Below are positions 32,582 through 43,695 of a stretch of 64,000 nt of DNA, piece by piece. Every line of letters begins with the position of its first letter. The first letter of the stretch is position 1. The notes under the pieces were generated by a model that did not search any database, had not been told where the DNA came from, and saw only the letters and a program-made list of their open reading frames with translations. Source of the DNA: Prorocentrum cordatum (lineage: Eukaryota; Sar; Dinophyceae; Prorocentrales; Prorocentraceae); NCBI GenBank assembly GCA_963575745.1, contig CAUYUJ010012592.1, forward strand, positions 59,510 through 123,509, read 5' to 3'. A program made the position numbers and the translations under genes.

Positions 32582-34137
32582 CGAAGACGTCTACGGCGAA
32601 TCACCGCCGCCCCCTGCCTTTTTGGAAGCGCCTATGTGGCCGAAGGTTGTGGCCAGAGGCCTGCCAAGCTATCGGACCATGTGTTCCCCGAATCGGTTTG
32701 GAAATCCTTCGGGTAACACGTGGGCATCTTGATGATCATCTTGGCCGTCTGGAGGCCATTCTGACCCTTTCGGGCCTTCTTGGAGGACGTCTTGGAGGGC
32801 TCTTGGGTCGTCTTGGAGGCTATCTTGAGCGTCTTGGAGACCTCTTGGGCCGTCTTGGGGGCCTCTTGGGGTCGTGTCTTGGGCCTCTTGGGCGATCTTT
32901 GGGGGCACTTGGGCAGTCTCGGGCCGTCGGAAGGCAGAAAAACAGCAAATGCCATAATCCTTCAAACACCCATGGGAAATCACTGATTTTGGGCTTTTTC
33001 GGGCCTTCCTGGAGGCCCTCTTGGAGGCCTCTTGGGCCGTCTTGGGCCATCTTAGGGCCATGTTCGGTCGTCTTGGTGGGCTCCTGGTCCGTCTGACGCC
33101 GTCGGAAGCCGTTTGGGGGGCCTCTATGGGCCGATCTGGGGCCCTCTTGGAATGCTCCAGGGCCGTCTTGGGGCCCTCTTGGGGCCCATCTGGGGCGTCT
33201 TGGGGTCCTCTTGGGGGGTTCTGGGGCCATCTTGGAGGCCTCTTGGGCGATCTTTCGGCGATGTTTAGGGGCTCTTGGGCCGTCTTGGGCCGTAGGAAGG
33301 CCGAAAAGAAGCAAATGTCACAATCCGTCAAAAACCCGAAGGACAAACAATGTTTTTGGCCTCTTCTGGCCTTCCTGGAGGCCTTCTTGGGGGCCTCTCG
33401 GGCCAGCTTTGAGCCAACTTCGGCCGTCTTGGTGGGTTCCTGGCACGTCTGACGCCGTCGGGAGCCGTCTTGGGGGCCTTTCTGGGCCGACTTGGGGCCC
33501 TCTTGGGGCGCTTCGGGGCCGTCTTGGAGGCTATCTTGGGCGTCTTGGAGGCGATCTTGGGCGTGTTGGAGGCCCCTTGGGCCGTCTTGGGGCCCTCTTC
33601 GGACTGTCTTGGAGGCCACTTGGGCCGTCATGGGGCCCTCTTGGGGGCCTCTTGGGCCTCTTGGGGGCCTCTTGGGCCGTCTTGAGCCGTCGGAATGCCG
33701 AGAAGAAGCAAATCCCAAAGTCCTTCAAACACCTACGGAGAATCAATGATTTTGGCCTCTTCGGGCCCTCCTGGAGGCCTCTTGGGCTGTCTTGGAGGCC
33801 TCTGGGGGGCCTCTTGGGCTGTCTTGGGCCGTCTTGGACTCTCTTGGACCGTCTTGGAGGCCATCTGAGCCGTCTTGGAGGCCATCTTGGCCATCTTGGA
33901 GGCATCTTGAGGGTCATCTTGGACCATCTTGGAGGCCATCTTGGGCCAACGTGGCCATCTTGGCACCATCTTGAGCTACCTTGGAGGATTTTTTTCCGGA
34001 TTGAGCACCCTTCCGGGTGGCCGGCGGGACGGGCCGAAGCCCCAGGGGGAGTTCTTTTGGAAAAAAAACCAAAACCAAAGCCGAGAGGTTCCAGCACGCC
34101 AGGCAACCCTGCGATGAATCGACAGGGGGCGGCGGAT
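32582..34137 (+). repeat. tandem module 2
   Basis: The header 32582-32723 includes the hairpin 32677-32723 (two mismatches). The CTTGG repeat then runs to about 33975, and the trailer begins at 34011. GAGTTCTTTTGGAAAAAAAA, CCAAAACCAAAGCC and GGGGGCGGCGGATC precede header 3. Confidence 0.85.
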
Positions 34138-35077
34138 CGAAGACGCCTACGGCGAATCACCGCCGCCCCCTGCCTTTTTGGAAGCGCCTATGTGGCCGAA
34201 CGTTGAGGCCAGACCTGCCAAGCTATCGGACCACGTGTTCCCCGAATCGGTTTGGAAAGCCTTCGGGGAACACGTGGGCATCTTGAAGGTCATCTTGGCC
34301 GTCTTGGAGGCCTCTTGGGCAAGCTTTGGGCGATCTTTGGGGCTTTTTGGGCCGTCTCGGGCCAGCTTCGAGCCAACTTCGGCCATCTTGGTGGGTTCCT
34401 GGCACGTCTGAAGCCGTCGGAAGCCGTTTGGGGGGCCTCTATGGGCCGACTTGGGGCCCGCTTGGAATGCTCCAGGGCCGTCTTGGAGGCCATCTTGGGC
34501 GTCTTGGAGGCCATCTTGGGCGTGTTGGAGGCCTCTTGGGCCCTCTTGGGGCCCTCTAGGGGCCATCTTGGAGGCCACTTGGGCCATCATGGGGCTCTCT
34601 TGGGGGCCTCTTGGGCGATCTTGGGGGCTTCTTGGGCCGTCTCGAGCCGTCGGAGAGCCGAAAAGGCGCAAATGCCAGAATCCTTCAAAAACCAAGGAAA
34701 AATCAATGATTTTGGCCTCTTCGGACTCTCCTGGAGGACCTCTTGGAGGCCTCTTGGGCCGTCTGGGAGGCCTCTGGGGGGCCTCTTGGGCCGTCTTGGG
34801 CCGTCTTGGACTCTCTTGGGCCGTTTTGGAGGCCGTCTTGGACCATCTCGGGCGGACTTGGAGGCCATCTTGGGCCATCTTCGCGATTTTTTGAGGATGT
34901 CCCGAGCGAAACGGCCGTTTTTTGGAGGATTTTTTCCGGTCGTTGAGCACCTTCCGGGTGGCCGGCGGGTTCTGCCGGAGCCCACTGGGGAGTTCTTTTG
35001 GAAAAAGAACCAAAACCAAAACCTGACAGCTCATCCAGCACGCCGTGCACCCCTGCAAGCAGGGGGCGGCGGATCTA
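34138..35077 (+). repeat. tandem module 3
   Basis: The header 34138-34277 contains the hairpin 34231-34277. Its arms CCACGTGTTCCCCGAA and TTCGGGGAACACGTGG pair perfectly over 16 bp. The CTTGG repeat and a trailer at 34952 follow, again with GAGTTCTTTTGGAAAAAGAA and GGGGGCGGCGGATC. Confidence 0.85.
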
Positions 35078-35164
35078 ATGGCGTTCGGCCCATTTCGCCA
35101 CCGTGCCTGGCTTGTGGTTGATAATAAAGACTCGGAGATGTTCGTGGGGATGTCGTGCGAGGGC

Positions 35165-35480
35165 TCTCGTTTTGTTTGGATGCAGTTTTGAAGCCTACTG
35201 GGCGCCGTTTTGGGGCCTCTTGATGCGTCTTGAGGGACTCATGGGGGTCTCTTCGAGGCTCTGTGGGGCCTCTTGAGACCTCGAGGGGGTATCTTGGGGC
35301 GGAATGTAGGAATTATCGGTTCGGGCTTCCCCTCTGGGGCCTCTCTTGGCGCTGTCTTACGGCTTTCTTGGGCGCCTGCCTATTGGGCGGTTTCGGGACT
35401 CTTGGGGCATCTTGGGGCGGTGTTCGGGGCTCTCTGGGACCGTCTTGGGAACTTTTGGGGCGTGTTGGACGTCGTGAAAG
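35165..35480 (+). repeat. CTTGG-family repeat
   Basis: Plus orientation, with an inverted relic of the 290-bp unit near 35305 (AATTATCGGTTCGGGCTTCC). Confidence 0.7.
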
Positions 35481-35533
35481 GCCGAGAAGCGGACATGCTA
35501 GGCATGCAGGCTTTCCCAAAAAGATGTTGTTTT

Positions 35534-35740
35534 GTTCCCAACCATCCTGTGGTGTTGGGTCCTCGTTTTGAAGAAACGGTCCCCGCGTCTCCTCTCCTCC
35601 TCTCCTCCTCCTCCTCCTCCTCCTCCTCCTCTCCTCCTCCTCCTCCTCCTCCTCCTCCTCCTCCTCCTCCTCCTCCTCCTCCTCCTCCTCCTCCCTCCTC
35701 CCCTCTTCCCTGCGTTTCACCCACCCAGTACAGCGTTTCG
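35534..35740 (+). repeat. satellite leader block, copy 3, with long CCT tract
   Basis: CCAACCATCCTGTGGTGTTG, GGTCCTCGTTTTGAAGAAAC, then about 110 bp of CTC triplets, then CCTGCGTTTCACCCACCCAG. Confidence 0.9.
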
Positions 35741-37505
35741 TAGCTTTCGGAGCTCCGCCGAAGGCCCCAGTGCTGCCGCCCGCATGCGTCACCCACACCA
35801 AATTCGGCACACCCCTCACACGTTTCGTGGAAGGAGCTCCGCCGAAGGCCCCAGTGCTGCCGCCCGCATGCGTCACCCACAAATTCGGCACACCCCTCAC
35901 ACGTTTCGTGGCCCCATAGGAGCTCCGCCGAAGGCCCCAGTGCTGCCGCCCGCATGCGTCACCCACACCCAATTCGGCACACCCCTCACACGTTTCGTGG
36001 CCCCATAGGAGCTCCGCCGAAGGCCCCAGTGCTGCCGCCCGCATGCGTCACCCACACCCAATTCGGCACACCCCTCACACGTTTCGTGGCCCCATAGGAG
36101 CTCCGCCGAAGGCCCCAGTGCTGCCGCCCGCATGCGGCCCCACGCATGCGTCCAATTCGGCACACCCCTCACACGTTCGTCGTGGCCCCATAGGAGCTCC
36201 GCCGAAGGCCCCAGTGCTGCCGCCCGCATGCGCGGCACACCCCTCACACCACATCCGAAGGCCCCATGCGCCCGCATGCGTCACACACCCAATTCACCCC
36301 TCACGTTTCGTGGCCCCATAGGAGCTCCGCCGAAGGCCCCAGTGCTGCCGCCCGCATGCGTCACCCACACCCAATTCGGCACACCCCTCACACGTTTCGT
36401 GGCCCCATAGGAGCTCCGCCGAAGGCCCCAGTGCTGCCGCCCGCATGCGTCACCCACACCCAATTCGGCACACCCCTCACACGTTTCGTGGCCCCATAGG
36501 AGCTCCGCCGAAGGCCCCAGTGCTGCCGCCCGCATGCGTCATGCGTCCCCACACCCAATTCGGCACACCCCTCACACGTTTCGTGGCCCCATAGGGAGCT
36601 CCGCCGAAGGCCCCAGTGCTGCCGCCCGCATGCGTCACGCACACCCAATTCGGCACACCCCTCACACGTTTCGTGGCCCCATAGGGAGCTCCGCTGAAGG
36701 TCCCAGTGCTGCCGCCCGCATGCGCCCCGCACACCCAATTCGGCACACCCCTCACACGTTTCGTGGCCCCATAGGGAGCTCCACCGAAGGCCCCACTGGC
36801 GGCGCTCACATGCGCATGCGTCCTGCACACCCATTTCGGCACATCCGTCACAGGTTTCGTGGCCCCATCATCCACCGGAGGCCCCAGTGGCGGCGCTCAC
36901 ATGCGTCGCCCACACCCACCCAATCCGGCACACCCCTCACACGTTCCATGGCCCCATAGGGAACTCCACCGAAAGCCCCAGCGGCCGCGCTCACACGCGT
37001 CCCCGCCACCCATCCCGGCACGCCCCTCACAACAACAGGTTTCGTGGCCCCATAGGGAGCTCCACCGAAGGCCCCAGTGGCACCGCCCGCATGCGTCACC
37101 ACCCGCACCAAATTCGGCACACCCCTCACACGTTTCGTGGCCTCATAAGTAGCTGCACCGAAGGCCCCAGTTGCGGCGCCCACATGCGTCCCCGCCACAC
37201 ATCCCAGTACACCCCTCACGCGCTTCGTGGCCCCATAGGAAGCTCCACCGAAGGCCCCAGTAGCGGCGCTTACATGCGTCTCCGCCACCCATCCCGGCAC
37301 CCCCCCCGCAGCAGCATCATGTTTCGGGGACCCAAAGGGAGCTCCACTGGAGGCCCCAGCGGCGGCCCTCACATGCGTTTCCGCCACCCATGTCGGCACG
37401 CCCCGCGCGTGTTTCATGTCCACATAGGGAGCTTCACCGAACGCCCCAGTGGCACCCATCTCGGCACACCCCTCACACGTTCCGTTGTCCTATGGGGAGT
37501 TCCAC
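35741..37505. repeat. satellite array 3, about 89-bp unit
   Basis: About 20 units. They carry the shared core (GTGGCCCCATAGGAGCTCCG, CCGAAGGCCCCAGTG) with CTGCCGCCCGCATGCGTCAC, CCACACCCAATTCGGCAC and ACCCCTCACACGTTTC. The right-hand units from about 36770 are more diverged. The CACACCCCTCAC part is shared with array 1, so arrays 1 and 3 are closer to each other than to array 2. Confidence 0.95.
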
Positions 37506-37507
37506 TC

Positions 37508-37582
37508 AAGATGAAACCCGCAGCTGCGGTACTGACAACTGCATATGGTTGGGTTCTTCGCCAGGCTAATTTTTGCTTCTTG
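37508..37582 (+). repeat. trailing module, copy 4
   Basis: GCGGTACTGACAACTGCATA, TGGTTGGGTTCTTCGCCAGG, CTAATTTTTGCTTCTTGG, closing array 3. Confidence 0.85.
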
Positions 37583-37914
37583 GCGCCCTCTTGGGGGTGC
37601 TTTTGGAGGCCTCTTGGGACACCTTGGGCGCTTTTGTGGCCGACTGCAGGCTATCTTAGGCGTCCGGGCCCGATCCTTCAGCGATTGTGTAGGGCCTAAG
37701 AGGTCCTGAATTGTACATGTCGACGAGTCAGAGGCCCCCCAAGAAAGCCGAGCCACGTGGAGCACAGGCGCACCGTGGGGTACCCCCCTTCCCGGCAGAA
37801 CCACCCTGGCCCCCCCCCCCCAGCAGAGCTGATGCCCAGGCTCTAGGCTGTGGCTTGGGCTTTTTGAACCTCACACGCCCGATCGGCGGGTTCCTTCGGG
37901 TTTTTTCAATGTTT

Positions 37915-39125
37915 GGGGGGGGGCCTCCACTTTTCGAGTTTCTCACACTCCAAGACTGCCCAAGAGGCCTCCAACACCGCCTCAGGACGGGCCCAGAGGC
38001 CCCAAGGAGGGCCCCGGGACGGCCTAACAGGGCTCCATTACGGCCCCAGGGGCACCCAAGACGGCCCAAGAAGCCTTACAGACAGCCCCAAGCTGGGCTC
38101 AAGAGGGGGAGCATGAACCGAAATTTCGGGTTCTTCGCCCCGCGCCAGGACGACCTGGCTTCAGTGGGGGCCCGAGGACCCAGACGAGTTTGATTACCTT
38201 TGTGTTTTTCGATGTGTTTGGGGTCCTCCACTTTTCGAGTTTCCAACGCTCCAAGGCGGCCCAAGAGACTTCCAACACCGCCTCAGGACGGGCCCAGAGG
38301 CTCCCCAGGAGAGCCCCAGGACGGCTTAACAGGGCTCCATTACGGCCCCAGGGACGCCCAAGACGGCCCAAGAAGCGCCACAGACAGCCCCAAGCTGGGC
38401 TCCAGAGGGGGAGCATGAACCGAATTTCGAGTTCGCCCCAAGAGGCTCCCAGGAGGCTCCATGAAGGCGCCAAGACAGCCTCGAGCAGGCTTCAGTTGGC
38501 GCCCGACGCCCCTGACGAGTGCCCCGAGAGGCGAAAATCTGAGATTTCCTGTGGGTTTACGCTATCGACTATAAGTTGCGCGCATGGCGGCCGAAACTAA
38601 AACTACATGAAATTAGCTTGCGCCATCCCTAGGGGCAAGGGCCGAGTCTTCTATGGACACAACCCGGAGAACCACGGCACGTCGGATCTCCGCTTGCCAT
38701 GCCCTCTCCCCGACCTGCAGGACGCGGGTGATCTGCCATGAGGGCAGCGAGTCATGTGACGGCAAGGAAACAGTGGGCAATGCAGTCCGCGTCGTCTCCA
38801 CAGCCAAGCCCAAACGAGGAGGCCACGACGCGCCGACAATCTTTTGGGCGCCTTCCCACTTCTCGAGTCTCCGACGCTCCAAGACGGCCCAAGAGGCCTC
38901 CAACACCGCCTCAGGACGGGCCAGGAGAGGCCCCCAGGAGGGCCTCGGGACGGCCTAACAGGGCTCCATTACGGCGCCAGGGGCGCCCAAGACGGCCCAA
39001 GACGCCTTACAGACGGCGCCAAGATGGGCTCAAGAGGGGGAGCATGAACCGAAATTTTGAGTTCTTCGCCCCGCGCCAGGACGACCCGGCTTCAGTGGGC
39101 GCCTGAGGCCCCCGACGAGTTTGAT
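37915..39125 (-). repeat. three copies of the dispersed 290-bp unit
   Basis: Copies at about 37925-38190, 38225-38525 and 38850-39120, each with CTCCAACACCGCCTCAGGAC, AACAGGGCTCCATTACGG and GGGAGCATGAACCGAA. The second and third are separated by unique sequence (38540-38835). Confidence 0.8.
38628..38720 (+). CDS. possible exon, unknown protein
   Basis: In a non-repetitive island a plus-strand frame gives RGKGRVFYGHNPENHGTSDL followed by RLPCPLPDLQ, more protein-like than its surroundings. A CAG precedes GACGCG at the end, and no acceptor is clear. Confidence 0.2.
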
Positions 39126-39356
39126 TACCCTTTGGTTTTTCCATGTTTTTGGGGTCCTCCACTTTCCGAGTTTCCGACGATCCACGACGGCCCACGAGGC
39201 CCCCGTTCGTTCCTATCTCCGTCTCCGCAGTGCGTGTCCGTGGTCAGCGCTGAGATACGCATCATTCGCCCTCTCGAGTGCTCTCCCTACTCTGCACGAC
39301 ATGCGCCTGACCGTGAACCTGTTTCGTCCTGCCTCCATCTGTACCCTGCGGCATCT

Positions 39357-39526
39357 GCTTATATTTAAGTCGGGCCTGTCCCTCTACAAGAGGACAATTT
39401 TTAAATAGTCAAAAAATAATATGGGGACTATGTTGTGAGTATTTGTTTGACTACTTGGGGGTATCTTTTGAGTATTTTTCGCCCAAAATCTCCTGTGTGG
39501 GGGACAGGCCCGACTTAAGCTTATAT
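39357..39526. mobile_element. family B MITE, copy 3 (compact)
   Basis: The element is 39365-39518 (154 bp), with perfect 18-bp terminal inverted repeats TTAAGTCGGGCCTGTCCC. GCTTATAT flanks both sides (39357-39364 and 39519-39526), giving an 8-bp target duplication. The interior is AT-rich. This is the best-preserved family B copy and suggests a hAT-type mobiliser. Confidence 0.9.
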
Positions 39527-39581
39527 TTGGTTGTTCAGACTTTGGGGCGCTCCCAGGCTCTGGGGTCTGGTACGGCTGCTG

Positions 39582-40201
<620 letters not shown>

Positions 40202-40588
40202 CATCAGCATCCACATCACCATCCCTCTTCCTTCCCCCTGGTCTTCCTCGTCCTCTTCTTCCTCCACTTTCTTATCCTACTCCAGCCTGCCAAGACGACC
40301 CAACACTACCCGAAACGGTCCCCTCTAATACCAGTCTGTCCTCCTTTGCCTCCCTCCTCCATTTCCCTTCAGCTTCCCCCTTTCCTGCTCGAGGTCTCGA
40401 AGAACTGTTGCCTCGATCATGCCCTCCTTTCTCCTCGTCCATCGTCCCTCCTGCATCTGTCCTCCTCTCTCTTCCATCCTCCTCCTTCCTCTCCCATGCT
40501 CTTGAGGCCGTCTTGTAGCCGTTTTGGGCCCCGCCAGGACGGACTCCAAAAGAGCCCCACGAGGTCCCCCAGATGACCCCGAAGATGT

Positions 40589-40640
40589 TCAGTAGCCATG
40601 TCGGTTCAAAGTATATTGGTTCAAGCCGTTCTGGTTGAAG
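40589..40640 (+). other. three tandem DinoSL relics
   Basis: 40589-40610 matches the 22-nt DinoSL at 17 of 22 positions (it contains GTAGCCATG and GGTTCAA). 40611-40625 and 40626-40640 each match the last 15 nt of DinoSL (consensus starts CCATTTTGG) at 11 of 15. No gaps are needed anywhere. A leader followed by 15-nt relics is the known outcome when a trans-spliced mRNA is reverse-transcribed, reinserted, and trans-spliced again at the AG inside the old leader. Confidence 0.75.
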
Positions 40641-40729
40641 GCTTGTGAAAGGTTGCTCGCAGAAGGAAGCTTGGAACAAGTGTCTGTTGGGTGACAGCGC
40701 CCGGCAGCTGGTTATTTTCTGCTCCGAGA

Positions 40730-41434
40730 ATGCTGGTGGTGGTCTTCATCGCCTCTATTCTCCTGTTTCTCGTAACGGTAGCGCTGGTGAGTTGGGTTGG
40801 CTGCATCATGTCAACATGGGTTAAGGAACTTCCTTGGCTCAATCTTGACGCGCGCTCGCTCTGCAATTCTGCTCTGGTCAGGTTGCGCCTGTCACTGGCA
40901 AAGTCTCCCCGAGATCCTTTCGAGTGGAAGGTGAGAGAGCTGGAAATATTAGGCCGCGTGAAGGTTGTCAAGCCGCTAGTACAACTTGCAGTGTGTGGCC
41001 AAGCTTTTTTTTTTATCTGGGATTTCCTTGCGGAGCAACGTTGGAGGTTGGTTGCCCAGAGCTGGTCTGGTATACCTTCCGAGGCAGAAGTGTCGCGGAA
41101 CATGGCATTGTGGGCCGCAGGCATTTTCCAGCTCCTAGTCCCGGTCCTATATAATCGTGCTTTTGATTCTGGATTAATGTCTTCTGGCGATGGTATTCTT
41201 TTCTGTCTCCGCCTTATTGCAATCGCTGGGGTTGTGCGTCTGTGGTTTGAGTCACTTTGGATTGACGAGTCGGATTATCCGTCTTGGTTAGCCAGTAGGA
41301 CGCCTTACCGGCTTGCAACGGGCGTTATGGTCGGTGAGATTAACACAGCCACATTCCTTAACGTATCGTTCTGGGCAGTTTGCTTGCGCCGCAGCTCTGC
41401 GCCATACCAAAATCGAACCGAGGTCGCCATGTAG
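40730..41434 (+). CDS. membrane-domain exon of TM-PAS protein
   Basis: The first ATG after the leader relics (90 nt downstream) opens a frame starting MLVVVFIASILLFLVTVALV. About five hydrophobic segments follow (residues about 1-25, 85-108, 125-142, 155-180 and 200-230), separated by short charged loops such as LWIDESDYPSWLASRTPYRL. The frame stops at 41432-41434, but the last 15 or so residues look non-conserved, so the true exon probably ends slightly earlier at a non-canonical donor. The next exon with PAS domains lies 0.7 kb downstream on the same strand. Together they suggest a membrane-anchored sensor. No channel or cyclase motif is visible. Confidence 0.65.
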   Translation: MLVVVFIASILLFLVTVALVSWVGCIMSTWVKELPWLNLDARSLCNSALVRLRLSLAKSPRDPFEWKVRELEILGRVKVVKPLVQLAVCGQAFFFIWDFLAEQRWRLVAQSWSGIPSEAEVSRNMALWAAGIFQLLVPVLYNRAFDSGLMSSGDGILFCLRLIAIAGVVRLWFESLWIDESDYPSWLASRTPYRLATGVMVGEINTATFLNVSFWAVCLRRSSAPYQNRTEVAM

Positions 41435-42113
41435 TCAGCTGCCTACGGCAAGTCCCGCTACCGTGCCTGGGTTCTGGGTTGGGGCCTTTTGGGGCGTCTC
41501 GCGCCTCTTGGGGCCTCCTGGGGGCCCCTTAAGGTGGAAGGCTCGGATTTTCGGTTCGTGCTCCCTCTCTGGGGCCCCTTCTGGGACCGTCTGAGGGCCC
41601 TCTTGAGCTGTCTTGGGTGCCTCTTGGGCCGTCTTGGGGCGCTCTTAGACAGTGTTGGGGCCCTGTTGGTGGCCTCTTGGGCCATGTTGGGGTGGTCTTG
41701 GTGGCCTCTTGGGCTGTCTTGCAGCGTCGGAACGCCGAAAAGGTGAGAACGCCCAAATCCTTCAAACACTCACGGAAAATCAATGAGTTGTGCTCTTGGC
41801 CTCTTGGAAGATCTCTTGGAGGCCTCTCGGGGCGCCTTGTAAGCCTCTTGCGCCATCTTGGGGCCATCTTGGGCGTCTTCGAGCGATCGTTTGGCGACTC
41901 GGGGCTCTCTTGGACCGTCTTGAGGGCGTCCTGGGCCGTCATGGAAGCCTTGGAGATCCCCATGAAGGCGCCATGGCCGCCCAGGGATCTCCTGGTGGTA
42001 CGTATGGCCGGTGCTCGCGGCGAGGTGCGACCCGGAGGGGGTGTGGTCATTCAGAAGATTACAGAAACCCTACCAGACAGCACTTGGCATTCTAGCACCC
42101 TTCCTCGTGCCAG
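41435..42113 (+). other. probable intron filled with CTTGG-family repeat
   Basis: 41465-41965 is CTTGG-family repeat in plus orientation with an inverted relic of the 290-bp unit (near 41545, TTTTCGGTTCGTGCTCC). The likely acceptor is CTCGTGCCAG at 42104-42113. The exact donor is not resolved. Confidence 0.5.
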
Positions 42114-43204
42114 GGGGCACGGTGACGGATCTGTGCACCATTACCATGATCAGAGTGGTGCGCCAGGCGAGGGAGGCGGACATCAGGTCCATGCTCGAGG
42201 CGAAAGCTCTGCGCAGAGTGGAGGTGGCCGCGGATGGTCTGCTCTCCAGGCTTTGCGACGCCGTGGTGCACCTCGGCGAGGACCTGCGGATCAAGCAGCC
42301 GTCGCCGCAGCTGGCGACGCTCCTCCTGCGGCCGACGGGCAAGGGGCTGGAGGGCACGCCCATCTCGGACTTGTCCGCCAGCCCTGCGGAGGCCGACCGG
42401 CTGATGAGTTTCATCCGCCGCGGCGCACCGGAGGGCGCAGGCACACTGCACACGTCCCTCAGAGACTCTTGCGCCAGCGTCGTGAAGGTCCAGCTCTACC
42501 ACATACAGTGCTGCGACGCGGACGACCACATCTTCCACGTCGTCGGCGTGTGCGAGGACATGGAGTCGTTCAGAGTACCTCCGGAAGCCAGCGCGACTGC
42601 CGCGTTTCAGTTCGGATTGAACAGGTTCAGAGTCGCGCCGTCAGTGCAGGAATCCGCGAGCACCTTGCAAGGATCTTCGTTACCGAGCAGCGGAACCTCC
42701 GTCCAGCAAAGCGGGGAGGTCACCGTGTGCTTCAGGCCAATGGACGACGGTTACCCTATCGAGTGGTGTTCGGAAGGCTTCGCTCGCCTCTGCGGGCTGG
42801 TCAGTTCTGGGACAAAACTGCTGACCTGCATCCACGGCAAGCCGGACGCTTTCATCGAGGAGGTGCAGAAGGCAGTGATGGCCTGGCACGTGAGCCGTGA
42901 TTTCAGCCCGTGCCGCTTCTCGACGTTGAGGCTGACGCCAGCCCACGCGACCGAGGCTGGGGTAGAGCTGCGCGCAAACGTCGTGTTGTCGATGGGGCAC
43001 AATGTCGGCACCGACGACGTCGACTCGTGGACCGTCTTGGCCTCGCTGAGCAACGTCAAGCAGGCGAGGCGTCGCCAGGAGCCACGGAGTGCGCCCGCGA
43101 GCGTGCACCGCACGGCGCAGACGCCGCTCGACAGGATGCGCTTGCAAATGGAGGGTGACGCACGCCGACGACCGGCGGCCGCGGCAGCGCCCCCGGAGGA
43201 CTGA
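42114..43204 (+). CDS. tandem PAS-domain exon
   Basis: The open frame continues to TGA at 43202-43204. A helical linker (READIRSMLEAKALRRVEVA) leads into a PAS-like domain at about 42235-42570 (LCDAVVHLGEDLRI, GKGLEGTPISDL, then LRDSCASVVKVQLYHIQ strands). A second PAS-like domain lies at about 42715-43060 (GYPIEWCSEGFARLCGLV at its start, then paired strands ending SWTVLASL). A basic, alanine-rich tail follows. PAS domains bind small ligands or partners and relay signals. Here they would sit on the cytosolic side of the membrane domain in the preceding exon. No output domain is present. The exon start depends on the chosen acceptor; frame and PAS content are clear. Confidence 0.7.
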
Positions 43205-43695
43205 GCGGCCTGCAGTACTTCCGACAGCGTGCTCGCCGTCTGCGCGACGGGGCGGAGCTCGGGGCGCAGCCTGCAGGGGAGGGCGTCCGGGAGGGGCCGG
43301 TCGATGCGCAGGGGCAGGGGCGGACGAGGAGGGCTCGACTCGCTGTGCTGCCTGTCGTCCTTGAGCTCGCCAGCTCGATGCTCTTGGAGCGCCCGCGTGG
43401 AGCGCGTGCGCCGAGGAGCAGGGATCCCTGCCGCGTAGCTCGTCAACGGCAGCCGCCCGTCGACTTGCCACGAGCGCTTGACGGCCCTGCGCGGACTGGC
43501 GCCGGCCGTCCCCAGCGATGTCTGTGCCTCACTGCGAGGGGGCCCCGTGTGGCAGCCGGCAGGGCACCTGCCGCTTTGGGCGCCGGGCCCCGCGCCCCTC
43601 GGGTGCCGGCGTGGCGAGGCAGCAGCCCTTCGCGCAGTGCCCGTGCCTGCCGGAGCCGGGCTGCAGGCACTCGCGTCTTCCCCTCCCCGCACGGG
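43205..43695. other. downstream flank, no gene
   Basis: GC-rich sequence without a supported exon. It probably includes the 3' UTR of the PAS gene. Confidence 0.4.

Noticed and set aside
25118-37505. Regularly spaced repeats resembling a CRISPR array
   Set aside because: Units are contiguous and similar throughout, without unique spacers, in a eukaryotic genome with no cas genes.
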